From assembly GCF_018613605.1 (NCBI RefSeq), contig NZ_JAGGPU010000019.1:52256-116255 (forward strand): a DNA stretch of 64,000 nucleotides, given 5' to 3'. The position numbers and the translations under genes are program-made. This document shows, one piece after another, positions 24,645 through 33,641 of this stretch; the first letter of the stretch is position 1; each line of letters begins with the position of its first letter. The stretch is from Pedobacter sp. ISL-64. GTDB taxonomy: Bacteria > Bacteroidota > Bacteroidia > Sphingobacteriales > Sphingobacteriaceae. The notes under the pieces are model-generated. The model did no database searches, was not told the DNA's origin, and worked only from the letters and a program-made list of their open reading frames with translations.

Positions 24645-27577
24645 TAATATCCAAAAATCTGCTCCAGGCTTAATTTAGTTACCGGACCAAATTTTGCTAA
24701 ATCAGCCATGTTGATTTTCTTTTCTGAAGCAACAATACAGTAGCTGTAAGGTTTGCCAGAAAGATTGGTCTGGTGGAATGATTTTACATCATTAAAAGTT
24801 AATGGTTTTAAGTTGGCGTATTCATCAACCCTCGAGTCGTGATCGAAACCTAATTTTTTATCTGCCAAATAGCTATAGATAATTCCGTCTTTGGTAATAC
24901 GGCTGGTTTCTAAGCCATTTAATGAGTTGGTTTTTGATAATGCAAATGATTTATCAGACTCTGGTAAAGTGGTTAATAACTCATTCATACCGGCAACTGC
25001 TTCGTTCATTTTATCTGCCTGTGTACCTACATAAGCGATAATGGTATTTTCTTTTTCTTTGGTATTTGGAGAAGAATATACCGCAAAAGTAGAATAAGCC
25101 AGTGCTTTAGACTCGCGAATGGTTTGGAATACTACTGAGCCCATGCCACCACCGAAATAGTTGTTAAACAAGGCGATTTTTGCAGCATTGGCAGGGTCGT
25201 ATAAGCCACCATTGCGTACCCAACGGATTTCTGCCTGCACCATATCGTAATCGGCAAAGTAAACTTTGTTCGAATCGGTTTTGGTGTATACAAATTTCTT
25301 AATTGGCGCCGCATCTGTAAATTCTTTAGCCAATGGGTGTGCTTTTGCAATATCAGCAGAAAATGCTGTTAAAGTTTTAGGGCCGTAATAAGTAATGGTG
25401 TGTTTGTAATTGGTAAGGTTGTGCAAGATATAGATCAGATCTGCCGATTTCATATTTTTGATCTCATCATTGGTTAATCCGTAATTGAAAGGATTATCGG
25501 CACCGTACTGTGCATAACTCATTAAACCACCAAGAATTGATGATTTGTTTAATTTTGCGTTATCTCTCGATTTTAACAAACGGCCTTTTAAATCTTCTAA
25601 GGCTTTTTCGTTTGCTTTGCAATTTGCCAGTACATCTTCTACCAGGGCAACAGCTTTATCAAAGTTTTCTTGTAAACCACTGATAGAAACTGTAGTTACA
25701 TCGGTACCTACGTTTATGCTGTAGCTACAGGCAATGTTGTAAAATGCTTTACTAATATCCTCTGCCGAATATTTATCGGTACTTAAGAACGCTAAATATT
25801 GAGCAGCATAAGGCAACAATTTATAGTTGTACGAGCCCATATCAAAACGGTAGCCTAAACGGAAAATTCCGTTTTCGGTGTTTTGAACCGTAATTACATC
25901 AGCAATGCCTGCTTTACCGAAATTAAGATCTTTGGTATAATCTAAAAACTTAGGGGCGATGGGTTTTACCGGCGCAGCAATAATGTCTTTCGTAAATGGA
26001 GAAACCTCATTAACATTGGTTTTTACAGCGGTAATGGCTGGCTTTTCTACTTTAACGATACTTTTATCTTCACCTTTATGTTTTAAGATAGAAACATAGT
26101 TGTTGACGAAAAATTTATTGGCAAAATCTACAATTTCCTTTTTGGTTACTTTAGCCATTGCATCGGTTGATGCCAGGGTTTTATCCCACTCCGTACCACG
26201 GTTTTGGATAAAGGCATTCATCGCGAAATCTGCACGCACATCGTTATTATCGAAGCTTTGTAACTCCGCTAATTTAATGTTTGCAACAGTTGCTTTAATC
26301 AGGCTTTCATCAAACTCGCCTTTTTTAAGCAGTTCTACCTGCTCTAACAATAATTTTTGCGCTTCTTCTAAGCTTTGTCCGGCTTTAGGTGAGCCAGATA
26401 AGATGAAGATTCCATAATCTTTCATCGAGTTATAACCGGCGCCTGCCCTCAACATTTTTTGCTGTTTATTGATGTTGATATCCATTAAACCCGCTTTACC
26501 GTTGGCTAAAATGCTACCGATTAAATCTAACAATAAACTTTGGTGCGTATTTTGGGCAAAACCCCTGTATGCAACATATAAATTTTCGGCACTTGGGCCA
26601 TAAATATCAACCGTTTGAACCTGTGTTAATGGTTTTTCTGGTGCAGGGTTATAAAGCGACAAAGGTTTAGGTGCCATATAAGCGAAGTCCTTGTCGATTT
26701 TTTTAATTAAATCATCATAGTTAATATCGCCACTCATAATTAAGGCCATATTATTGGGCACATAATATTTGTTGTAATATTTTCTGATTTCGATTAACGA
26801 TGGGTTTTTTAAATGCTCGATGGTACCAATGGTGGTTTGTTGTCCGTAGTTATGTGTTGGAAATAAAGCATACAGCATTTTCTCATACATTTTACGGCCA
26901 TCGTTATCCATACCGATGTTTTTTTCTTCGTAAACAGCTTCTAACTCTGTATGGAAGATGCGGAAAACAGGGGCGCGGAAACGTTCTGCCTGTACGGCCA
27001 AAAATTTATCAATGGCATTTGATGGAAGATCCTCTTCGTACACGGTTTCCTCTACCGAAGTATGGGCATTGGTAGAATTACTCCCGATTGATTTCATCAT
27101 TTTATCGTATTCGTTTGCGATAGAATAATTAGAAGCTTCGCCCGAAGTTTTATCAATTTCCTTATAAATCTCTTTACGTTTAGCCGGATCGGTAGTTTTG
27201 TTGTAGGTTTCGTAAAGTGCCTCGATCTTATCTAAAAGTGGTTTTTCTTTGGCATAATTTAAGGTTCCAAATTTATCCGTTCCTTTAAACAAAAGGTGTT
27301 CTAAATAGTGCGCTAAACCGGTATTGGTACGCGGATCGGTATTACTGCCCGCTCTTACCGCCATTTTATAGGTAATATTCGGCTCTTTATTGTTCTGGGA
27401 TAAAATTACTGTCAAACCGTTTTTTAAAGTATAAAAACGTGTTTTGGTCGGATCGTTGGTTACATACCTGTAGCTAAAGCCACCAGATGTTCCTGTTTTC
27501 CATTGATAGGTTGTTTGCGCCTTCGCTAAAACACCTGTAATTAGAAAACAAGCCAAAGTAAATAGTTTGAATTTCAT
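24644..27577 (-). CDS. M16 family zinc metallopeptidase (insulinase/pitrilysin-like)
   Basis: 977 residues with a signal peptide (MKFKLFTLACFLITGVLAKAQ). The inverted zinc motif is HYLEH (H90, E93, H94) in GLAHYLEHLLFKGTDKF, with the third ligand in the downstream Glu of EAVYEEKNIGMD. A second, inactive M16 half begins near residue 540 (GYRFDMGSYNYKLLPYAAQYL) and includes RWVRNGGLYDP and FNNYFGGGMGSVVFQTIRE. The enzyme cuts peptides in the periplasm or at the surface. Single gene, convergent with the restriction pair. Confidence 0.93.
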   Translation of the reverse strand: MKFKLFTLACFLITGVLAKAQTTYQWKTGTSGGFSYRYVTNDPTKTRFYTLKNGLTVILSQNNKEPNITYKMAVRAGSNTDPRTNTGLAHYLEHLLFKGTDKFGTLNYAKEKPLLDKIEALYETYNKTTDPAKRKEIYKEIDKTSGEASNYSIANEYDKMMKSIGSNSTNAHTSVEETVYEEDLPSNAIDKFLAVQAERFRAPVFRIFHTELEAVYEEKNIGMDNDGRKMYEKMLYALFPTHNYGQQTTIGTIEHLKNPSLIEIRKYYNKYYVPNNMALIMSGDINYDDLIKKIDKDFAYMAPKPLSLYNPAPEKPLTQVQTVDIYGPSAENLYVAYRGFAQNTHQSLLLDLIGSILANGKAGLMDININKQQKMLRAGAGYNSMKDYGIFILSGSPKAGQSLEEAQKLLLEQVELLKKGEFDESLIKATVANIKLAELQSFDNNDVRADFAMNAFIQNRGTEWDKTLASTDAMAKVTKKEIVDFANKFFVNNYVSILKHKGEDKSIVKVEKPAITAVKTNVNEVSPFTKDIIAAPVKPIAPKFLDYTKDLNFGKAGIADVITVQNTENGIFRLGYRFDMGSYNYKLLPYAAQYLAFLSTDKYSAEDISKAFYNIACSYSINVGTDVTTVSISGLQENFDKAVALVEDVLANCKANEKALEDLKGRLLKSRDNAKLNKSSILGGLMSYAQYGADNPFNYGLTNDEIKNMKSADLIYILHNLTNYKHTITYYGPKTLTAFSADIAKAHPLAKEFTDAAPIKKFVYTKTDSNKVYFADYDMVQAEIRWVRNGGLYDPANAAKIALFNNYFGGGMGSVVFQTIRESKALAYSTFAVYSSPNTKEKENTIIAYVGTQADKMNEAVAGMNELLTTLPESDKSFALSKTNSLNGLETSRITKDGIIYSYLADKKLGFDHDSRVDEYANLKPLTFNDVKSFHQTNLSGKPYSYCIVASEKKINMADLAKFGPVTKLSLEQIFGY

Positions 27578-27762
27578 TGAATTGGTTTTGGTTTATGATA
27601 ATGAGTGTGTACCTGTTGGTTTAAGCATGATCTCAAATACAGCCTTCATTTTTAATAAGTTATTTATCCAAATATATATGCTTTCTGGCAGGGAATGAAA
27701 TAATTTTGATTTCAAAACTAAAAATCTAGGAATAAATGATTTTAGCATATAAATCATGGCTT

Positions 27763-27794
27763 ATTGTGCCTTGAATTTATAATCTGTATTTTTA
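27763..27794 (+). promoter_or_regulatory. Promoter of surE
   Basis: ATTG (27763-27766), 20-base spacer, TATTTTTA (27787-27794), only 5 bases before the preferred ATG at 27800. Confidence 0.45.
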
Positions 27795-27799
27795 CCGGC

Positions 27800-28645
27800 A
27801 TGACAAAGCAGGGCACAAAGCCAAATATTTTAGTTGTAAATGATGACGGGATTACAGCTACGGGCATAAAGAATTTAATGGAAGTAATGCAGGAGCTGGG
27901 CAATGTAGTGGTGGTTGCACCAGATAGTCCGCAGAGCGGAATGGGACATGCCATTACCATAGGTAAGCCGATCCGTTTTGATAAGGTTGATCTTTATGCA
28001 GGTGTAGAAATGTATAAATGCAGCGGAACCCCGGTTGATTGCGTTAAAATTGCTGTAAATAAGATTTTTAAAGGTAAAAAACCTGATTTATGCGTTTCAG
28101 GAATTAACCATGGACTAAATAATTCGATTAATGTACTTTATTCAGGTACCATGTCTGCTGCGGTAGAGGGCGCAATTGAAAAAATTCCATCTATTGGTTT
28201 CTCATTAGACGATTTTGCAGCTGATGCCGATTTTAGTCATACCAAAAAATACATTAAAAACATCTGTGAGCAGGTTTTGGTGAATGGTTTACCAGAAGGA
28301 ACCCTTTTAAATGTGAATTTCCCAAAAGGCGATCAGCTAAAAGGCGTTAAGGTTTGCCGTCAGGCCAATGCAAAGTGGATGGAAGAATTTGATGAAAGAA
28401 CTGACCCTTACAAACGCCCATACTATTGGCTAACCGGTGTTTTTGAAAATTTTGATAAAGGAGAAGATACCGATGTTTGGGCATTGGAGCACAATTATGT
28501 TTCTATTGTTCCGGTCCAGTTTGATTTAACGGCGCACCATGCCATACAAGCAATAAACAGTTGGGATTTTATTGGCAATAATGCTGCTAAATCTACAAGT
28601 GCCGGCACTAAAGTTTCAGCGCCAGATGGCATTAATTTAGGTTAA
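27800..28645 (+). CDS. surE: 5'/3'-nucleotidase SurE
   Basis: 281 residues from MTKQGTKPNILVVNDDG. NDDG holds the metal-binding aspartates; VVAPDSPQSGMGHAIT, CSGTPVDCVK, SGINHGLN and YSGTMSAAVEG are the other SurE blocks. It dephosphorylates nucleoside monophosphates and is active in stationary phase. An upstream in-frame ATG at 27764 would add MCLEFIICIFTG, but family alignment and the promoter position support 27800. Confidence 0.95.
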   Translation: MTKQGTKPNILVVNDDGITATGIKNLMEVMQELGNVVVVAPDSPQSGMGHAITIGKPIRFDKVDLYAGVEMYKCSGTPVDCVKIAVNKIFKGKKPDLCVSGINHGLNNSINVLYSGTMSAAVEGAIEKIPSIGFSLDDFAADADFSHTKKYIKNICEQVLVNGLPEGTLLNVNFPKGDQLKGVKVCRQANAKWMEEFDERTDPYKRPYYWLTGVFENFDKGEDTDVWALEHNYVSIVPVQFDLTAHHAIQAINSWDFIGNNAAKSTSAGTKVSAPDGINLG

Positions 28646-28657
28646 GCGCTTGCCATT

Positions 28658-28930
28658 ATGATTGATCGGTTGAAAAGATTAAATAATTCGGTATGGGTTG
28701 GCTTGGGCATTGGATTACTAATACCTGGAATCTGTTGTTCAATAGCCTGGTACATCATTAACCATGTGGCGTCTCTTGCAAAAGCCGATCTTTTGTATAT
28801 CGGCGGGATTGCCATAAATGCCTATACCATGCAATACTTTTTTAAATACAACAAAGAAAATATTGGCAGGGGTATATTGGCCGCAACGTTTTTGTGCGCT
28901 TTTGTATTTTTTGCTTATAAAGTTTTTTAA
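28658..28930 (+). CDS. Small membrane protein of unknown function
   Basis: 90 residues with three predicted membrane spans: about 14-34 (VGLGIGLLIPGICCSIAWYI), 45-60 and 70-88 (ILAATFLCAFVFFAYKVF). It starts 12 bases after surE and is probably co-transcribed with it, sitting between surE and lpxB. I do not recognise a characterised family. Confidence 0.75.
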   Translation: MIDRLKRLNNSVWVGLGIGLLIPGICCSIAWYIINHVASLAKADLLYIGGIAINAYTMQYFFKYNKENIGRGILAATFLCAFVFFAYKVF

Positions 28931-28970
28931 GAGAAATACAAGAGTAACAATGACTGATCAAGTCGGTTCG

Positions 28971-29060
28971 TCATTCCCAACTTGATTGGGAATCCTACTG
29001 CTATAGGCTTTAAGATTAGCTTTGCTGAGCACTTCGTGGTTCCCGCCTGCGCGGGAATGA
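28971..29060. repeat. Inverted-repeat element (TCATTCCC...GGGAATGA)
   Basis: TCATTCCCAACTTGATTGGGAA at the left and CCCGCCTGCGCGGGAATGA at the right contain small hairpins of their own and close the element as an inverted repeat. The 181-base spacer before lpxB holds no gene. Confidence 0.6.
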
Positions 29061-29111
29061 AGATCACTTTTTTCTTACATACAATGACGTTTTTTCTATA
29101 AAAATTATAAC

Positions 29112-30215
29112 ATGAAATACTACCTCGTAGCCGGAGAAGCCTCAGGCGATTTACATGGCGCCAACTTAATGAAAGCCTTAAAAGCTGAGGACGGCGAAGC
29201 TGTGTTCAGGTATTTCGGGGGGGATAAAATGCAGGCCGAAGGTGGCGAATTGGTTAAACACTATGCTGATATGGCTTTTATGGGCTTTACAGAGGTAATT
29301 CTAAATTTAAGGACCATTTTCAAAAATCTTAAAGCCTGCAAGAACGATATTTTACAATGGAAGCCCGATGTACTGATCCTGATCGATTTTCCGGGATTTA
29401 ACTTAAAAATCGCAGCGTTTGCAAAGGCCAATGGTATTAAAGTATGTTATTATATTTCGCCTAAAGTTTGGGCATGGAACCAAAAACGGGTGCTGAAAAT
29501 CAAAAAGGTTGTCGATCATATGTTCTGCATTTTGCCTTTCGAAGTAGATTTCTACAAAGAATGGGGCATGCAGGTAGATTATGTAGGCAATCCATTATTA
29601 GACGAAATTGCGCAATTTACGCCTGATTTAAATTTTCGCGAAAACCATCAATTAGGAGATGGAAAAATTATCGCCCTGTTGCCTGGTAGCCGCAAGCAGG
29701 AAATAGAACGTTTACTCCCGGTGATGTTGAGCGTTACCGAAAACCATCCCGATTATATTTTCGCCATAGCAGCCGCACCAACCTTTACCGAAAGTTATTA
29801 TCGCCAGTTTACGGGCGATAAAAAAGTTCATCTTCTTTTTAACAGTACCTATAATTTATTGCACCATGCCCATGCTGCAATTGTAGCTTCAGGAACAGCT
29901 ACGCTAGAAACTGCTTTGTTTAAAGTGCCACAAGTGGTGGTTTATAAAGGGGGCGCGATTTCAATTGCCATTGCCAGGATGTTGGTGAAAATTAAGTTTA
30001 TTTCATTGGTTAATCTTATCGTAAACAAGAAGATTGTAACCGAACTTATCCAGGAAGATTGTAACACCCAAAAGGTGAACGGAGAACTCAAAATTATCTT
30101 AACAGGGGAGGGCAGGAGTGAGATGTTAAAACATTATGATGAACTGCTTTTACTCATGGGAAAACCAGGTGCCTCGGCAAAAACGGCTAAGCTAATCTCC
30201 AAATATCTGCACTAA
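29112..30215 (+). CDS. lpxB: Lipid-A-disaccharide synthase
   Basis: 367 residues, the usual length. MKYYLVAGEASGDLHGANL is the LpxB start; DFPGFNLKIA, YISPKVWAWNQKRVLKIKK, CILPFEVDFY, VGNPLLDE and LLPGSRKQEIERLLPVML are all family blocks (GT19). It joins UDP-diacylglucosamine and lipid X at the inner membrane to make the lipid A disaccharide. Confidence 0.96.
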   Translation: MKYYLVAGEASGDLHGANLMKALKAEDGEAVFRYFGGDKMQAEGGELVKHYADMAFMGFTEVILNLRTIFKNLKACKNDILQWKPDVLILIDFPGFNLKIAAFAKANGIKVCYYISPKVWAWNQKRVLKIKKVVDHMFCILPFEVDFYKEWGMQVDYVGNPLLDEIAQFTPDLNFRENHQLGDGKIIALLPGSRKQEIERLLPVMLSVTENHPDYIFAIAAAPTFTESYYRQFTGDKKVHLLFNSTYNLLHHAHAAIVASGTATLETALFKVPQVVVYKGGAISIAIARMLVKIKFISLVNLIVNKKIVTELIQEDCNTQKVNGELKIILTGEGRSEMLKHYDELLLLMGKPGASAKTAKLISKYLH

Positions 30216-30290
30216 ACTAGCTCTTCCTCAAACGTAACAATTTAAGGTTTTTTCGTTTTTTTTAAAACAATATGCTGTTTAAGGCGTTAC

Positions 30291-30302
30291 TAAATCGTTT
30301 TG
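30291..30302. promoter_or_regulatory. LacI-type operator candidate before SusC (first PUL pair)
   Basis: TAAATCGTTTTG, one base off the TAAATCGTTTTA site at 53355 and related to the perfect palindromes at 44854 and 44962. It lies 104 bases before the SusC start. Confidence 0.45.
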
Positions 30303-30405
30303 CGGAAATCCTAACTAAAGCTAATTAATCTCATTGCTCTTATTAATTTGGTAAAAATGTTGGCCGCATTGCGTAACTAATTATAAACTAAACTAGTGAG
30401 TGCCA

Positions 30406-33400
30406 ATGAAAAACATTTTACTCAGGACGACAGGATTCCTATGCCTGGTCCTACTTTCAAGCCCCCAGTTGTTTGCAAAAATTAAGAGCGAAAAAATCAA
30501 TTTCAACCGCTATTATTTTCAGCAAGACACAACTAAAAAACAAGACACAACCAAAAAGGTGCCAGTTGCAAAACCTGCTGATTCGGTAAAAGTACCACCA
30601 AACCCGCTTGGTGGCTCGCGTCCGGTAACTGCCCCTTCACCGGCCCCAACTACAGCAGCGCCTGCTACACCTGCGGGTACTACTCCTGCAGGTGTAGCAG
30701 CTCAAAAAACAATTACCGGTACCGTTGTAGATGAGCAGAAAATCGGTTTACCTGGTGTTGGTATTAAAATCCAGGGCAAAACTGGTGGTACCGTAACACA
30801 AGAGAATGGTAAATTCAGTATCAATGTTACTGCCCCAACCGATGTGCTCATATTTAGCTATATCGGTTACCAAACTAGATCTGTTCCGGCTGGTAATGGA
30901 GCAACGCCATTAACCATCAATTTAGTCCCGTCGCAATCTCAAAAATTAGATGAAGTAGTAGTGGTTGGTTACGGTACATTAAAAACAAAAGAAGTTACCT
31001 CATCAGTTGCCCATGTAGATACTTCGCAATTTAGGCAAAGTGGCGCCCGTAGTGCCTTAGATCTGGTGCAGGGTAAGGTTGCTGGATTAAACATTACCCG
31101 GGCAAATAGCTCAAATCCCAATTCAGGGCCAAGTGTACAATTGCGTGGAGTGGTTTCTGTAGCCGGAAGCGCAAGTCCGCTGTATGTAATTGATGGTATC
31201 CCAGGTGGTAATCCTGATCTTTTGCAGCAAGATGATATCTTATCGGTGGATGTATTAAAAGATGGATCAGGTGCAGCAATTTACGGTACCAGTGCCAATG
31301 CAGGTGTAATTCTGATTACTACTAAAAAAGGTAAACCAGGACCGCCAACATTTACGTATTCCAGTTATATCCGTAAGGAGTTTATCCAAAACAGATTAGA
31401 CTTTTTAACGGCAGATGAATTCAGGGCTAAAATTAATGCTGGCGAAATTAATGCAGTAGATTATGGTGGAAGTGAAGATCTATATGATAAATTGGTCAAT
31501 CATGACAATTTATCTCAAAACCATAATCTGGCACTATCTGGAGGAACGGATAAAACAAGCTATCGGGCAAGTTTAAACTTCCGCGATCTACAGGGTATTG
31601 CCTTAGAAAACGGCAGGAAAGAATACACCGGAAGGTTAAATATCAATCAAAAAGGTTTTGATGATAAATTAAATATCCAGTTAAATTTAGCCACCAATAT
31701 TAATAATGCGAACTTACTTTCTAACGGAGTCACCTCATCATTTTTTGATAATGAACTAAATGGAAGTGGTTGGGAAGAAGAATTGGCTAAAAATCCTACA
31801 AAGCAGATTTATAATTCTGATGGTTCATTCTATTATGATAACCAGAGTACCAATCAATACGCAAAACTGTTTAACCAAACCAGTTACCGTAAGCAGCAAA
31901 CAACTTCTGCCGATCTGAAAGCTGATTTCGATATTGTTAAAGGTTTAAAAGCATCAGTATTTGGATCATTACAAAGAGATTACTTTGTTGATGGTGGTTA
32001 TGCTCAACTAAAGAGTGAAAATTCGGTAGAAAATAGTGATTACCCAAGTGGGGGTTACGCCTTTAAAAATAATTTCCTTTCTCAAGGTTATGCTTTTGAG
32101 CCAACTTTACAGTACAATACAACGATAGCCGATAAACATTCTTTTACCGCAATGGCAGGTTACAGTTATCGCTATAACATAGAAGAGGGTGCAAAATCAA
32201 ATACCCGCGGCTTCTTAAACGATCAGTTTAACGAAGATAATTTAGGGGCCGGCCAAGCTTTGGCTGATGGTAAAGCAGGGATGGACAGTTACAAAAATGA
32301 CAATACCTTAATCGCCTTCTTTGGAAGGATTAACTACTCATACGATAACAAATATTTGTTGCAGTTAATTTTAAGGCACGAAGGTTCTTCCAGATTTGGT
32401 GACAATAACAAATGGGGTAATTTCCCCGCTGTTTCATTGGGTTGGAATGTTACCGAAGAAGGTTTTATGAAGGATGTGAAATGGGTTAATTATCTAAAAT
32501 TAAGGGCAGGTTACGGTGTAACCGGTAACTCAGGCTTTGCTAACAATGCATCAAGGGTAACGCTTGGTGGAGGTGGTAAATATCTGTATCCTGATGGTAG
32601 CTACCGCGAAACCTATGGGCCAACAATTAATCCAAATCCTTTTCTTAAATGGGAATCCAAACGCGAAACCAATATTGGTGCCGATTTTACCTTGTTTAAT
32701 AGTAAGTTAACAGGTTCATTAGACGTATTTGATAGAACAACTAAAGATTTATTGGATACTTACATTACGCCTCAGCCACCTTATGTTCAATCTACAATTT
32801 ACGCTAATGTTGGTAATATTTCATCAAGAGGTATAGAGCTTGCCCTAAGCTACCAGGCCGTTAAAACAAAAGATTTTACGTTTAGTATGGATTTTACAGG
32901 TAGTACGATTAAAAACACGCTTAATTCTTATTCGAACGATGTTTTTGCTGTTAAATACAAAACATTTGGTGGAATTGGTGGTGCTGGAGATTTAGGGGAT
33001 GCCATTACCACTTACGAAGGTGAAGATGTTGGTGTTTTCTATGGCAAACGTTTTGCTGGTTTCGATGCCGATGGTAAATGGCTGTTCTTTAATAGAAATG
33101 GTGTTCCGGTACGTAATGATCAGATCAACAATTCAAAAGATAAAAACGTATCAGACTTAGCGCCAATAGGTAATGCCATTCCGAAATATTATGCATCCTA
33201 TACCGCTAATTTTACTTATAAAAACTTCGATTTCAGGGTGTTCTTGAGAGGTAAATTCGATTACGATATCTTAAACACAACAGCACTATCTTATGGTAAC
33301 CCGGCCATTACCGGATCTAATTATCTGAGAGATGCATTCGGAAAATATAGCCAGATCAAAGATACCTACATGTACTCCGACTATTATATCGAAAGTGGTA

Positions 33401-33630
33401 CAAACGTTAAAATTGATGAGGTTACGCTTGGTTACAGCTTTAAGTTAAAAACTAAATACATCCGCAACCTACGTATTTATGCTACGGGTCAAAACTTAGC
33501 AACCATTACCGGTTACACGGGCAACGATCCGGATTTCGTTCAAGATACGGGCTTAGGTCCCGGTATTGATAGCCGTGGTGCTTATCCAAGTACGAGATCA
33601 TTTTTGTTCGGTGTTAATGTAGGATTCTAA
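30406..33630 (+). CDS. SusC/RagA TonB-dependent receptor with a Pro/Ala/Thr-rich linker
   Basis: About 1074 residues from ATG at 30406 (the in-frame codon at 30400 is GTG). After the signal peptide (MKNILLRTTGFLCLVLL... LFAK) comes an unusual low-complexity stretch of about 75 residues rich in Lys, Asp, Pro, Ala and Thr, including PSPAPTTAAPATPAG, before the carboxypeptidase-like domain (GTVVDEQKIGLPGVGIKIQG), the TonB box (VVVGYGTLKTKE), the plug (LRGVVSVAGSASPLYVIDGI, LKDGSGAAIYG) and the barrel ending FGVNVGF. It is the first gene of the carbohydrate region and is paired with the SusD gene 11 bases downstream. Confidence 0.94.
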   Translation: MKNILLRTTGFLCLVLLSSPQLFAKIKSEKINFNRYYFQQDTTKKQDTTKKVPVAKPADSVKVPPNPLGGSRPVTAPSPAPTTAAPATPAGTTPAGVAAQKTITGTVVDEQKIGLPGVGIKIQGKTGGTVTQENGKFSINVTAPTDVLIFSYIGYQTRSVPAGNGATPLTINLVPSQSQKLDEVVVVGYGTLKTKEVTSSVAHVDTSQFRQSGARSALDLVQGKVAGLNITRANSSNPNSGPSVQLRGVVSVAGSASPLYVIDGIPGGNPDLLQQDDILSVDVLKDGSGAAIYGTSANAGVILITTKKGKPGPPTFTYSSYIRKEFIQNRLDFLTADEFRAKINAGEINAVDYGGSEDLYDKLVNHDNLSQNHNLALSGGTDKTSYRASLNFRDLQGIALENGRKEYTGRLNINQKGFDDKLNIQLNLATNINNANLLSNGVTSSFFDNELNGSGWEEELAKNPTKQIYNSDGSFYYDNQSTNQYAKLFNQTSYRKQQTTSADLKADFDIVKGLKASVFGSLQRDYFVDGGYAQLKSENSVENSDYPSGGYAFKNNFLSQGYAFEPTLQYNTTIADKHSFTAMAGYSYRYNIEEGAKSNTRGFLNDQFNEDNLGAGQALADGKAGMDSYKNDNTLIAFFGRINYSYDNKYLLQLILRHEGSSRFGDNNKWGNFPAVSLGWNVTEEGFMKDVKWVNYLKLRAGYGVTGNSGFANNASRVTLGGGGKYLYPDGSYRETYGPTINPNPFLKWESKRETNIGADFTLFNSKLTGSLDVFDRTTKDLLDTYITPQPPYVQSTIYANVGNISSRGIELALSYQAVKTKDFTFSMDFTGSTIKNTLNSYSNDVFAVKYKTFGGIGGAGDLGDAITTYEGEDVGVFYGKRFAGFDADGKWLFFNRNGVPVRNDQINNSKDKNVSDLAPIGNAIPKYYASYTANFTYKNFDFRVFLRGKFDYDILNTTALSYGNPAITGSNYLRDAFGKYSQIKDTYMYSDYYIESGTNVKIDEVTLGYSFKLKTKYIRNLRIYATGQNLATITGYTGNDPDFVQDTGLGPGIDSRGAYPSTRSFLFGVNVGF

Positions 33631-33641
33631 TAGAAAATAAA

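Noticed and set aside
24435..24647. Plus-strand frame of about 70 codons between the restriction genes and the M16 gene
   Set aside because: It runs through the bidirectional terminator and the heptamer run, so its sequence is explained by non-coding features.
28658..28930. Possible frameshifted longer membrane protein
   Set aside because: The 90-codon frame is complete, with a clean start and stop and three spans, so no frameshift is needed.
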